Assembly (NCBI GenBank): GCA_014730235.1 | Contig: WJIO01000354.1 | Span: forward strand, 1-22,403 | Direction: 5' to 3' | DNA from: Candidatus Poribacteria bacterium | GTDB taxonomy: Bacteria; Poribacteria; DTPJ01; WJIO01 | DNA: 22,403 nt | In this document: positions 16,011 through 22,403 of the stretch, one piece after another | How positions within the stretch are numbered: the stretch's first letter is position 1 | Layout: every line of letters starts with the position of its first letter | Notes under the pieces: model-generated | Told to the model about the DNA's origin: nothing | What the model saw: the letters and a program-made list of their open reading frames with translations, nothing else | Databases searched by the model: none | Program-made: the position numbers and the translations under genes

Positions 16011-16976
16011 ATGGCCGAAAAAGTAAACATCGGATTTATTGGTTGTGGTGGAAACGCCAGAGGACATATGAACAGCCTTAAGGGCATGAAAGACGTGGAT
16101 ATCGTAGCGGTTTGCGATCTTAAGGAAGAATTATCCAAGAGTGCCGCCGAGATGTGTCAGGCTGAAGCATATACAAATCACAAGAAAATGCTGGAAAGAG
16201 ACGATCTGAATGCAGTATATATAAGTATTCCGGTTTTTGCTCATGGCGCACCGGAAATGGATACAATGGATCGCGGTCTTCCCTTTTTTGTGGAAAAGCC
16301 AGTGGCTATAAATATGGAACTGGCCCAGCAAATTCTGGAACAGGTGGAAAAAACCAAAACCATAACCTGCGTGGGTTATCAACTCAGGTATATGGGCACT
16401 GTTGATATGGCCAAAGAGACGCTTCAAGGCAAAACCATGAATATGATGGTGGGTAAATACTGGTGCAACACCGGTATTGGAGATCCTAACGCGTGGCTGA
16501 GACAGATGAATAAATCCGGTGGTCAGATAGTTGAACAAGCCACCCATACTGTTGATATGATGCGATATATGGGCGGTGAAATTACTGAGGTGTTTGCTCT
16601 TCAGGAAAACAGAGCGCTTAAAGAAACTGATTGCCCGGATGTAAACGCTTTGTGCGTTAAATTCGCCAGCGGAGCTATCGGCTCTCTTACGGCTACATGG
16701 GCTTATGCCGGTGATTGGTCAAACGCAAATGTTCTAGATATTATGTTTGAGAATTCCATGATTCACTGGTATCCCGGTGGCATAGAGATAAAACCCGATC
16801 CGGAAAACCCGCCGGAGGAAAAAGCCGGTCAGTCTATTGATAGGGTATTTGTGGATGCTGTTAAATCCGGCGACGGATCAAATATCCGAAGTCCTTATAC
16901 TGACGCGGTAAAAAGCCTGGCCGTGTCTCTGGCAGCTAATCGCTCGGGTAAATCTGGAAAGATAGAATCTGTGTGA
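16011..16976 (+). CDS. Gfo/Idh/MocA-family NAD(P)-dependent oxidoreductase
   Basis: The start is ATG 16011 (MAEKVNIGFIGCGG), with AGGAGG 6 bases upstream; a TTG 30 bases earlier has no ribosome site. 321 residues, normal for the family. The N-terminal Rossmann fold shows GCGGNARGH (11-19), VCDLKEE as the second strand with an acidic residue for the cofactor ribose, and the EKP signature (95-97). The C-terminal domain has GGQIVEQATHTVD (170-182) with the catalytic-type H179. Members oxidise or isomerise sugars, inositols and similar polyols. The substrate cannot be told from sequence. It has its own promoter and is followed by transposase debris, so it is probably a single-gene unit. Expansion of this family is typical of Poribacteria-like genomes (recalled, not checked). 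Confidence 0.88.
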   Translation: MAEKVNIGFIGCGGNARGHMNSLKGMKDVDIVAVCDLKEELSKSAAEMCQAEAYTNHKKMLERDDLNAVYISIPVFAHGAPEMDTMDRGLPFFVEKPVAINMELAQQILEQVEKTKTITCVGYQLRYMGTVDMAKETLQGKTMNMMVGKYWCNTGIGDPNAWLRQMNKSGGQIVEQATHTVDMMRYMGGEITEVFALQENRALKETDCPDVNALCVKFASGAIGSLTATWAYAGDWSNANVLDIMFENSMIHWYPGGIEIKPDPENPPEEKAGQSIDRVFVDAVKSGDGSNIRSPYTDAVKSLAVSLAANRSGKSGKIESV

Positions 16977-17047
16977 ATATAATCTGAATCATGGTCTGTT
17001 TTAATGAAGGTTGATAATTTTCGGTATGGTGCAATTGGCAGGCGTAG

Positions 17048-17746
17048 TGCCCCTATAGGTTGCGCGGTATTAACGGGAAGCAATATGAACCAGATTCCCT
17101 TGAACCACTTCTGAATGATGTGGTGGAGAAGCGTCCTGAGTTGGACATAGAGAAAGTGAATGCAGATGGCATATTCAACAGCCAGCCTTGTCGGGATAAG
17201 GTCCGAGAGATTCTGGGAGAGGACGTGGAGTTGTTCTCTTCGGTAAATGCGAGAAGGAAAAAGGACATTGAGAATCCTGCCCGTGGGATCGCCAAGATCA
17301 CAAAGCATGGCAATGTGCAGTGCATCGCTGGTTACAACATGGTATTTTTGTCGAAGGATTACAGCCTGGATGCCTATATCTTTGGCTTTCCTGTTCTGAA
17401 TGCGGAAGCGCGGAAGAAACTTGAACACATGGACATGGAAGTTCCAGAGCAAGGTGAATGTGAAAAGAAAACAGAATGCAGTCCGAATTCTGAGATCGGC
17501 AGGATATATCGTATCAAAAGGGAAGTATTATCTCAGATAGATTGGGACAACTCTCAGTTCAGTTATCGCTTCAGACTGGTTTACTCCCTTCGGACAAAGA
17601 TAGAACGATTATTTTCCCGAATAAAAGAACGTTTCAAGATGCGGCGCTTTTACAAACGAGGGATGAGCAATATTCAGGGGCACATACTCAAGTTCATGAA
17701 TCTTATCCATATTCTCGCGAATGTAACGGGAACCTATGGGGTTTAG
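17048..17746 (+). pseudogene. Truncated DDE transposase (C-terminal part)
   Basis: The open frame begins after a stop at 17045-17047 and has no proper start (only TTG 17060, without Shine-Dalgarno). About 230 residues remain. The C-terminal pattern RTKIERLFSRIKERFKMRRF, then RGMSNIQGHILKFMNLIHILA, is the hallmark of IS4/IS5/IS1182-like DDE transposases around the catalytic Glu. Upstream, KVNADGIFNSQPCRDKV corresponds to the region after the second Asp. The first catalytic Asp and the DNA-binding domain are missing, so it should be inactive. I found no terminal inverted repeats. The 171 bases after it hold only a 30-codon frame and a hairpin (17847-17875). Confidence 0.72.
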
Positions 17747-17846
17747 GATTCAGAACGCGGAGGTGACGTAAATGGAAAAGGCATTAGGGCGAAGTCTGCC
17801 TCAAAGGAGGAAATTTGCAAGAAAAGTGAGGATTTTTGTTGACTCG

Positions 17847-17875
17847 ACAGCAACGGTTTGGTAGAATGTTGCTGT
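17847..17875. repeat. Hairpin downstream of the transposase remnant
   Basis: ACAGCAAC (17847-17854) and GTTGCTGT (17868-17875) form an 8-bp stem with a 13-base loop, followed by TTTAAG. It could be a weak terminator or a decayed insertion-sequence end. Nothing decides between them. Confidence 0.4.
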
Positions 17876-17917
17876 TTAAGTTCATAAAATGAGTAGCTTG
17901 CGCTGCTGAGCTTTAAT

Positions 17918-18092
17918 TAGTATTCACTGATTTTATATTTTTGATTGTAGAATTCATAATTCTTACAAAGGCAGTAAACCAGAAAACATTTTATTTTGGA
18001 AAACTGGATTCCTGCCTTCGCAGGAATGACAAAAATTTATGTTTATTTTTGCTACAAAAGTTTCATTATTCATATAAAATCAGTGGATACTA
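17918..18092. mobile_element. 175-bp MITE-like element, family A copy 1
   Basis: The ends TAGTATTCACTGATTTTATAT and ATATAAAATCAGTGGATACTA are 20/21 inverted repeats. If the outer TA at each end is a target duplication, this fits Tc1/mariner-IS630-type transposition. The interior carries the shared hairpin ATTCCTGC-CTTC-GCAGGAAT (18008-18027). Copy 2 at 19046-19220 has the same length and orientation, with about 10 differences counted by eye. No coding potential. Confidence 0.88.
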
Positions 18093-18159
18093 TTTAGACC
18101 ATGTTTAATCATTTCCACACTTAACGGATGAGCCAATTTGTTTTGGGGGAACAAAAACA

Positions 18160-18747
18160 ATGAATATCCAATTACCACCTAAAATAAAAACAATTGATAA
18201 CTTTGATGATAGTTATGATGGTGATTTAGAAGGTCTGGCAAACGAAATATCAGTATTTATTGCAAAGATGACCAGAGAACAGAACAAAATTTGCAAGGCA
18301 TATTCTGCAGAAGAGATAGAAGCCATTTATAAAGATTATCAATCGCCAGAGGTTATTCTGGGTTTTTTAAAGTGCGGCTATCTTGCATATGCAGAAGATA
18401 AGGGAGCAATTGTCGCCCTTCGTATGATTATAAAGGAAAATGATAAGTATATACCCCGACTTTTCTTTGTATTGCCAGGATACAGAAATAACATATATAT
18501 ATCAATTTCTCTATCCCGGCACATTGCAAGAAAACTCAACAAATTAGGGGTCAAAAGTTATGAGTTTCCTGCCATGAAATTTCCTGAAACTCTGAAACTC
18601 TACAGGTCGCTTCCAAGTATAAAGGAGATTGGCCCTTCTAAGGACGGATTAGGTATTATTTTCAGAAAAGAAATTATGTGGTCGAAGAATATATCTGAGT
18701 TGACTATATTATCGTTGAAGGAACTTAGCAAACAACTAATAAGTTGA
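18160..18747 (+). CDS. Possible GNAT-fold acyltransferase, otherwise unknown
   Basis: 195 residues, GGGGGA 9 bases before ATG. I do not recognise a specific family. The centre reads like GNAT motif A: strand RLFFVLPGYRNN (about 95-106), then a helix SLSRHIARKLNKLG. It is followed by KLYRSLPSIKEIG, which resembles the motif B LYxxLGF region. The normal R/Q-x-x-G-x-G/A pyrophosphate loop is replaced by GYRNNIY, so activity is uncertain. The gene lies alone between the two family-A MITEs, and its stop is 6 bases from that of a truncated ABC ATPase on the other strand. That setting suggests acquired or rearranged DNA. Confidence 0.45.
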   Translation: MNIQLPPKIKTIDNFDDSYDGDLEGLANEISVFIAKMTREQNKICKAYSAEEIEAIYKDYQSPEVILGFLKCGYLAYAEDKGAIVALRMIIKENDKYIPRLFFVLPGYRNNIYISISLSRHIARKLNKLGVKSYEFPAMKFPETLKLYRSLPSIKEIGPSKDGLGIIFRKEIMWSKNISELTILSLKELSKQLIS

Positions 18748-18753
18748 AGTAAA

Positions 18754-19045
18754 TCACATAGCGCGGGACATGATTTTCTCCTGTGTTGCTTCATCCCGGT
18801 TGAATTCACCGGTAATTTTGCCCTGGGACATTACCAGTATACGGTAGCTCATGCCCAGTATTTCCGGCATTTCTGATGAGATCATAATTATTCCTATGCC
18901 CTGTCCTGCGATCTCTGACATCAGGGCATGGACTTCCGACTTGGCCCCTATGTCTATACCCCGGGTTGGTTCGTCCAGTATCAACACCCTGGAGTTAAGG
19001 GCAAGCCATTTTGATAATACCACTTTCTGCTGGTTACCGCCGGAT
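18754..19045 (-). pseudogene. Fragment of a sugar ABC transporter ATPase (RbsA/MglA type), C-terminal end
   Basis: On the minus strand the frame runs from the MITE edge: [39 protein letters not shown], then [27 protein letters not shown], to a TGA at 18754-18756. These are the signature loop, Walker B and tail of the second ATPase half of ribose/galactose-type importers. Full-length proteins have about 500 residues and only about 97 remain. The coding similarity begins exactly where MITE copy 2 starts, and the codon formed across the junction is TAA. No remaining part is found beyond the MITE. It is a dead remnant. Confidence 0.85.
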
Positions 19046-19220
19046 TAGTATTCACTGATTTTATATTTTTGATTGTAGAATTCATCATTTTTATGAAGGC
19101 GGTAAACCAGAAAACATGTTATTTTGGAAAACTGGATTCCCGCCTTGGCAGGAATGACAAAAATTTATGTTTATTTTTGCTACAAACGTTTCATTATTCA
19201 TAGAAAATCAGTGGATACTA
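19046..19220. mobile_element. 175-bp MITE-like element, family A copy 2
   Basis: Same length and orientation as 17918-18092. The left terminal repeat is identical; the right has one more change (ATAGAAAATC). The internal hairpin is damaged (ATTCCCGC with GCAGGAAT). It truncates the ABC ATPase fragment and lies 66 bases before the SDR start. Confidence 0.88.
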
Positions 19221-19285
19221 ATTATCAAGCTTCATTAAAGCGGACCATGATTCGTTAGATAGGTTTGAGAATAACGGAGAATATA

Positions 19286-20050
19286 ATGGGAAACAGACTT
19301 GAAGAAAAAGTCGCTGTTGTTACTGGAAGTACAAAAGGCATAGGCCGGGGTATAGCTGTTATGTTGGCCCAGGAAGGAGCCAGGGTCGTTGTATCCGGAA
19401 GGGACTTACATGCCGGTCATGAAGTCGCCCAGGAGATAAGAGACACTGGTGGCGAAGCTGTGTTTATTCAGACTGATGTTACAAAAGAGGACAACTGTGA
19501 GCGATTAATTCACACCGCAGCCAATAATTATGGTTCTGTAGATATACTGGTTAATAACGCCGGGATTTTCCCCAGAGGTGATATACTGGAAACCACCGAA
19601 GAATTATGGGATGAAGTCATGTCTGTAAACCTTAAAGGTGCATTTTTTTGCAGCAAACATGCCATATCGATTATGAAAGCTCAGGGGAAAGGTTCTATAA
19701 TCAATATTGGTTCTGGACATGGTTACGGCGGCGGATCGAATTTGTTTGCCTATTCAGTTTCAAAAGGTGGATTACTTACCATGACCAAAAGCCTGGCAAA
19801 GGCTTATGCAAGGGATGGAATCCGGGTCAATTGGATCATTGTTGGATGGGTTATAACCCCTGGTGAAATAGCTGTAAGAGAGGCCGAAGGGCATGATGAG
19901 GAGTGGTTAAAACAGCAGGGAAAACGTAATCCCTTTGGTCGCCTGCAAACACCTGAAGATATTGCCCATGTTGTTGTATTTTTATCCTCAGATGAGGCAT
20001 CCCAGATCAGCGGCGCTGAAATTCCTGTGTCTGGTGGTTGGGTTAAGTAA
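19286..20050 (+). CDS. Short-chain dehydrogenase/reductase (SDR), classical type
   Basis: The start is ATG 19286 (MGNRLEEKVAVVTG), with CGGAGA 5 bases upstream; a TTG seven codons earlier has no ribosome site. 254 residues, the classical SDR length. Motifs: TGSTKGIG cofactor loop (13-20), D64 of the adenine pocket in TDVT, NNAG (90-93), N115, and the catalytic S143, Y156 and K160 (YSVSK). The C-terminal SGAEIPVSGGWVK resembles 3-oxoacyl-ACP reductase or glucose-dehydrogenase relatives, which end in the pattern DGG. VGWVITPGE replaces the usual PGxxxTP loop, so the substrate pocket may differ. It is an NAD(P)-dependent alcohol/ketone oxidoreductase with unknown substrate. A MITE begins right after its stop. 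Confidence 0.88.
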   Translation: MGNRLEEKVAVVTGSTKGIGRGIAVMLAQEGARVVVSGRDLHAGHEVAQEIRDTGGEAVFIQTDVTKEDNCERLIHTAANNYGSVDILVNNAGIFPRGDILETTEELWDEVMSVNLKGAFFCSKHAISIMKAQGKGSIINIGSGHGYGGGSNLFAYSVSKGGLLTMTKSLAKAYARDGIRVNWIIVGWVITPGEIAVREAEGHDEEWLKQQGKRNPFGRLQTPEDIAHVVVFLSSDEASQISGAEIPVSGGWVK

Positions 20051-20052
20051 AA

Positions 20053-20345
20053 TTTATAACACCAAGCATAAATCTTACATACCTGTGTTATTGCGAAGAA
20101 CGGAGTAACAAAGAAAGTTTTTAGTCTGTATCAGAAGTTTTGGTTCATCCAGTTTGAGTGTGGAAGTGTAAAAAACATTGTCCAATTAAGAAAAAAAATA
20201 TCCTCCATTTGTCATTCCTGCTTCAAGCTTTTTCAAAAAGCTTGAAGCAGGAATGACAAGCTGAGAAAATTTTCAAATTATTACCATACTCAAACCAGAA
20301 GAGCCAAAGTTTTCACGGACATAGATTTTATGCTTTGTTTATAAC
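20053..20345. mobile_element. ~300-bp MITE-like element, family B copy 2
   Basis: Begins 2 bases after the SDR stop. The left end TTATAAC..AAGCATAAATC is matched by the inverted right end GATTTTATGCTTTGTTTATAAC (20325-20344), giving an imperfect terminal inverted repeat. The interior aligns with 8754-9055 except at the hairpin. It occupies almost the whole gap to dprA. No coding potential. Confidence 0.75.
20211..20257. repeat. Perfect 47-bp palindrome in the family-B MITE
   Basis: Two exactly complementary 23-base arms surround a single C at 20234. The outer part is the shared GTCATTCCTGC/GCAGGAATGAC. The inner part, with TTCAAGC and TTTTT, differs entirely from copy 1. As RNA it would fold into a very long hairpin. 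Confidence 0.92.
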
Positions 20346-20353
20346 AAACATAT

Positions 20354-20382
20354 TTGACAAATACGTAAACATGTTGTAATAT
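20354..20382 (+). promoter_or_regulatory. Promoter of dprA, implying a leaderless or near-leaderless mRNA
   Basis: TTGACA (perfect), 17 bases, TAATAT (4/6). The -10 ends only 11 bases before ATG 20394, so the predicted transcript starts within a few bases of the start codon. No Shine-Dalgarno is present. Confidence 0.6.
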
Positions 20383-20393
20383 CCATTATAAAC

Positions 20394-21308
20394 ATGGGTG
20401 CTGAAGTATATTCAAACGTTAGTTATTGGCTAGCTCTCAGTTCCGTTACAGGGGTAGGGCCTAAAAGAGCCCGCGTTCTGGCCAAGCGATTTGGTTCTGT
20501 GCGGAATGTATTTTCTGCTGATATTATAGACATATCCATAATTCTTGGTGGTAATATTTATCTGGCCCGGGAGATTTTAAATGTCGGGCAAGATATAGAT
20601 AAGCATCAAAAATTTTCCCAGAATCTTCGAAAGAACGGAATTCAAACCTTATGTCCTGAAGATACGGAATATCCTGATTTACTGGCATCTATAGATAATC
20701 CTTCACCTGTGCTTTACCGAATTGGTAAGGCTTTAGAAAATAATCGGCTTAGTATAGCTATAGTTGGAACACGTTCTCCTACCCGTGAGGGACGGGAAAT
20801 TGCGGAATGTCTGGCAGGACAATTGTCAACCAGAGGTCTTACAATTGTCAGCGGTCTGGCAAAAGGGATTGATACCGCTGCCCATAAGGGAACACTAAAA
20901 GCCGGAGGAAAAACAATAGCGGTACTTGGCTCCGGTTTAAAGATGATTTATCCAGAGCAGAATATTGAACTTGCCAGAAAAATTTGCAAAGATGGAACCG
21001 TTTTATCCGAATGTCACCCAAACGAAGTAGTTTCCAGCAAGGGATTAATGCAGAGAAACAGGATTATCAGTGGTTTATCTCATGGTGTTGTACTAATAGA
21101 ACCAAAAATGGGTGCAATGAATACGGCTAAATGGGCTTGCAGGCAAAACAGACATATTTTTATTTACAAAAATCAAAAAACAGTTGACTTATCTCTTCCA
21201 CTTTCTTATAATTCTGTATGTTTTGAGTCTGATCAGCTTGATATGATTCACAAAAAATTGCAAACCCTAAAGGACACAAATAAACAGATGGAATTTATTC
21301 AGGATTAA
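20394..21308 (+). CDS. dprA: DNA-processing protein DprA (Smf), short form with divergent C-terminal part
   Basis: 304 residues. N-terminal helix-hairpin-helix-like segment YWLALSSVTGVGPKRARVLAKRFGS (11-35), then the Rossmann-like DprA core: AIVGTRSPTREG (122-133), IVSGLAKGIDTAAHKGTLKAGG (151-172), TIAVLGSGL, YPEQN and RNRIISGLS (221-229). DprA loads RecA onto incoming single-stranded DNA during transformation. The core is complete up to RNRIISG, but the following segment is unusual: IEPKMGAMNTAKWACRQNRHIFIYKN stands where the family has EAxxxSGAL.TAxxAxxxGR.vfavPG, so the PG turn is missing. The usual C-terminal winged-helix is also absent. No Shine-Dalgarno precedes the ATG, and the promoter position suggests a near-leaderless message. 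Function as a DprA is likely but may be modified. Confidence 0.88.
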   Translation: MGAEVYSNVSYWLALSSVTGVGPKRARVLAKRFGSVRNVFSADIIDISIILGGNIYLAREILNVGQDIDKHQKFSQNLRKNGIQTLCPEDTEYPDLLASIDNPSPVLYRIGKALENNRLSIAIVGTRSPTREGREIAECLAGQLSTRGLTIVSGLAKGIDTAAHKGTLKAGGKTIAVLGSGLKMIYPEQNIELARKICKDGTVLSECHPNEVVSSKGLMQRNRIISGLSHGVVLIEPKMGAMNTAKWACRQNRHIFIYKNQKTVDLSLPLSYNSVCFESDQLDMIHKKLQTLKDTNKQMEFIQD

Positions 21309-21719
21309 TTTTGACGATTTTCTTTCAAAAAATCTTTGATTTAAAAATCCCTTCAACTCCCTTTTGGAAAGGGAAGAAACAAAAATTTATTTTTCACAAA
21401 TGTTGCTGATTTTTTTCTTTACAAAAGACTTCAAGTTTGGTAAACTATTAGCATCATTTGGTCTGTAATACTCGTAAATCCAGATACATAGACCTTTTAC
21501 GCAGTTTTTTTAAATATTTGGCGTTGATTATTATGTTTTTTTGAAAAAACTTCTGGACATGGAAAAAAGGAGGTGTTATACTAAGGAATCTTTTGGAATA
21601 TTTAATTCTACATCCTAATGTAAGTATATTGTCAAGAATTCACTTTTAAGGCCTTTGTTTATACAATATTTAACAATAAATGGCACTGGGAAAGTGATTT
21701 TGTAGGATAAATAAGCAAG
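21309..21719. other. AT-rich intergenic stretch without recognised genes
   Basis: The only structure I can support is a 7-bp hairpin TCCCTTT-TGG-AAAGGGA (21358-21374) after AAAAATCCC, about 50 bases past dprA. It resembles the 15745-15815 repeat type and could end dprA transcription, although the T-run after it is broken. A weak promoter-like pair TTTACA-N17-TAAACT lies at about 21420-21450. Nothing else stands out. Confidence 0.4.
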
Positions 21720-21889
21720 AAAGGGGGGATAGGAGCCGCTGATTCTTGTTTAGCTCGCGCAACGTTGACGTGAGTTCACGTTCCGTTAGAACCATCTTGG
21801 CAGAGATGGGTGATATCTTTTATGGATAATAGCTTTTGATGTGACTTGTTATGAGATAACAAAAGCTTAGCAAAAGGAGAGGTAGTAAG
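21720..21889 (+). promoter_or_regulatory. Structured 5' leader before the lipoprotein gene
   Basis: Three hairpins follow one another. At 21761-21787, AACG and ACGTG pair with CACGT and CGTT around an AGTT loop. At 21792-21809, CCATCT pairs with AGATGG around six bases. At 21846-21862, TTGTTAT-GAG-ATAACAA forms a perfect stem. The third competes with AGCTTTTG (21831-21838) pairing to CAAAAGCT (21860-21867), directly before the Shine-Dalgarno AGGAG (21875-21879). I do not recognise a known riboswitch. Confidence 0.45.
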
Positions 21890-22403
21890 ATGAAAAGATT
21901 TCTGCGAATCTTTGCTTTGCTGATGGCTGCTTCAATGTTGATTTGGCTTGTTGGCTGTGGTGGAGACGATGAAGAAGAAGAGGAAACAGGTCCAGCTCCA
22001 ACCGTTACAAGTGTTAGTATAACAGAAGGCGCTCAGGTTGCAGGTAACCAATCAATTACTGTAACATTTAGCAAAGCTGTGGCTTCAGCAACAATAACCG
22101 TTACAGGTGCTACTGGTACAACAACTGTTGCCGGTAAAACCGCTACTTGGACACCAACAGGTGAAATTCCTCCAGGCGCACATACCATGACCGTTTCCGC
22201 TGAGGATTCTGCTGGTCAGGCCCTGGAAGGTGCTGTACCAATTAACTTTACCGCTGTTGCTCCGGATAACACTCCTCCAGATCTTGATGCTGGAAGCTGC
22301 GATCCCGAAGACGGCGCTGATGGTGTAGATCCTGCTGACTATCCAGAAACACTTACCGTGGTCTTTACCGAAGACCTGGCAGAAGCTACAGTAACAGCAA
22401 AAG
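21890..22403 (+). CDS. Surface lipoprotein with Ig-like (Big_5/SbsA-type) domains, 5' part only
   Basis: The open frame runs from ATG 21890 past the window end (171 codons visible). AGGAG lies 10 bases upstream. The N-terminus MKRFLRIFALLMAASMLIWLVGC23G is a lipoprotein signal with the lipobox LVGC. Mature protein starts CGG, then an acidic cluster DDEEEEE, then beta-rich sequence. The first unit, TVTSVSITEGAQVAGNQSITVTFSKAV and onward with GEIPPGAHTMTVSAEDSAG, matches the bacterial Ig-like group in which an extracellular sandwich domain has VTFSK. A second unit begins after NTPPDL (SCDPEDGADGVDP, TLTVVFTEDL). It is probably anchored in the outer membrane and is a modular surface or adhesion protein. 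The remaining domains are outside the window. Confidence 0.8.
   Translation, partial: MKRFLRIFALLMAASMLIWLVGCGGDDEEEEETGPAPTVTSVSITEGAQVAGNQSITVTFSKAVASATITVTGATGTTTVAGKTATWTPTGEIPPGAHTMTVSAEDSAGQALEGAVPINFTAVAPDNTPPDLDAGSCDPEDGADGVDPADYPETLTVVFTEDLAEATVTAK

Noticed and set aside
17018-17066. Sequence like the 5' half of a tRNA-Leu (GGTGCAATTGGCAGGCGTAG)
   Set aside because: Only the D-arm resembles a tRNA. No anticodon stem pairs and no T-arm or 3' acceptor follows, even beyond the transposase remnant. It is at most a very degraded fragment.
16895-17452. 185-residue minus-strand frame across the oxidoreductase end and the transposase
   Set aside because: It crosses two unrelated real coding signals on the other strand and has no recognisable domain.
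17764-17865. Small frame after the transposase (MEKALGRSLPQRRKF...)
   Set aside because: About 30 codons, no Shine-Dalgarno, in likely insertion-sequence debris, and no recognisable motif.

Overview
The window looks like a chromosomal stretch of an AT-rich Gram-negative bacterium. The best lineage hint is the 951-residue secreted protein, which combines cohesin, dockerin and a C-terminal module containing the motif NYPNPFNPETWIPFQL. As far as I know this combination is common in Candidatus Poribacteria and related FCB-type lineages. That placement is recalled, not searched. No rRNA, convincing tRNA, CRISPR array or phage module is visible.

Layout. Positions 46-8658 are all minus strand. They hold a NifU-like Fe-S domain protein, a pentapeptide-repeat/K+-channel fusion, two adjacent secreted cohesin proteins (one with a dockerin, five cadherin-like repeats and a sorting domain), a GT-C-type membrane glycosyltransferase and a secreted or lipid-anchored cyclophilin. 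From 9176 to 15622 runs a tightly packed plus-strand cluster. It contains a zinc/manganese-type ABC ATPase and permease without a substrate-binding protein, an unknown membrane protein, an unlisted 38-residue four-cysteine micro-ORF, nusB, a beta-propeller protein with a probable outer-membrane barrel tail, and a PocR-GAF-SpoIIE phosphatase. A Gfo/Idh/MocA oxidoreductase follows.

Positions 17048-19220 form a decay zone. It has a truncated DDE transposase, two 175-bp MITE-like elements in direct orientation that flank a GNAT-like gene, and a fragment of a sugar ABC ATPase that ends exactly at the second MITE. Then come an SDR oxidoreductase, a short divergent dprA, and the start of a lipoprotein that runs off the window behind a structured leader.

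The most distinctive signal is the density of palindromic repeats. Two MITE families share a CATTCCTGC/GCAGGAATG hairpin. Palindromic or dispersed repeat DNA also lies inside reading frames: it forms the C-terminus of the glycosyltransferase, part of the N-terminus of the 196-residue protein, and a perfect 35-bp palindrome in a cohesin gene. Regulation readable from sequence includes five good sigma70-type promoters, one with a Fur/Zur-like dyad on its -10 box, and a strong intrinsic terminator that swallows the start codon of the next gene. Many starts were moved to internal codons with clear Shine-Dalgarno sequences, as noted per gene.
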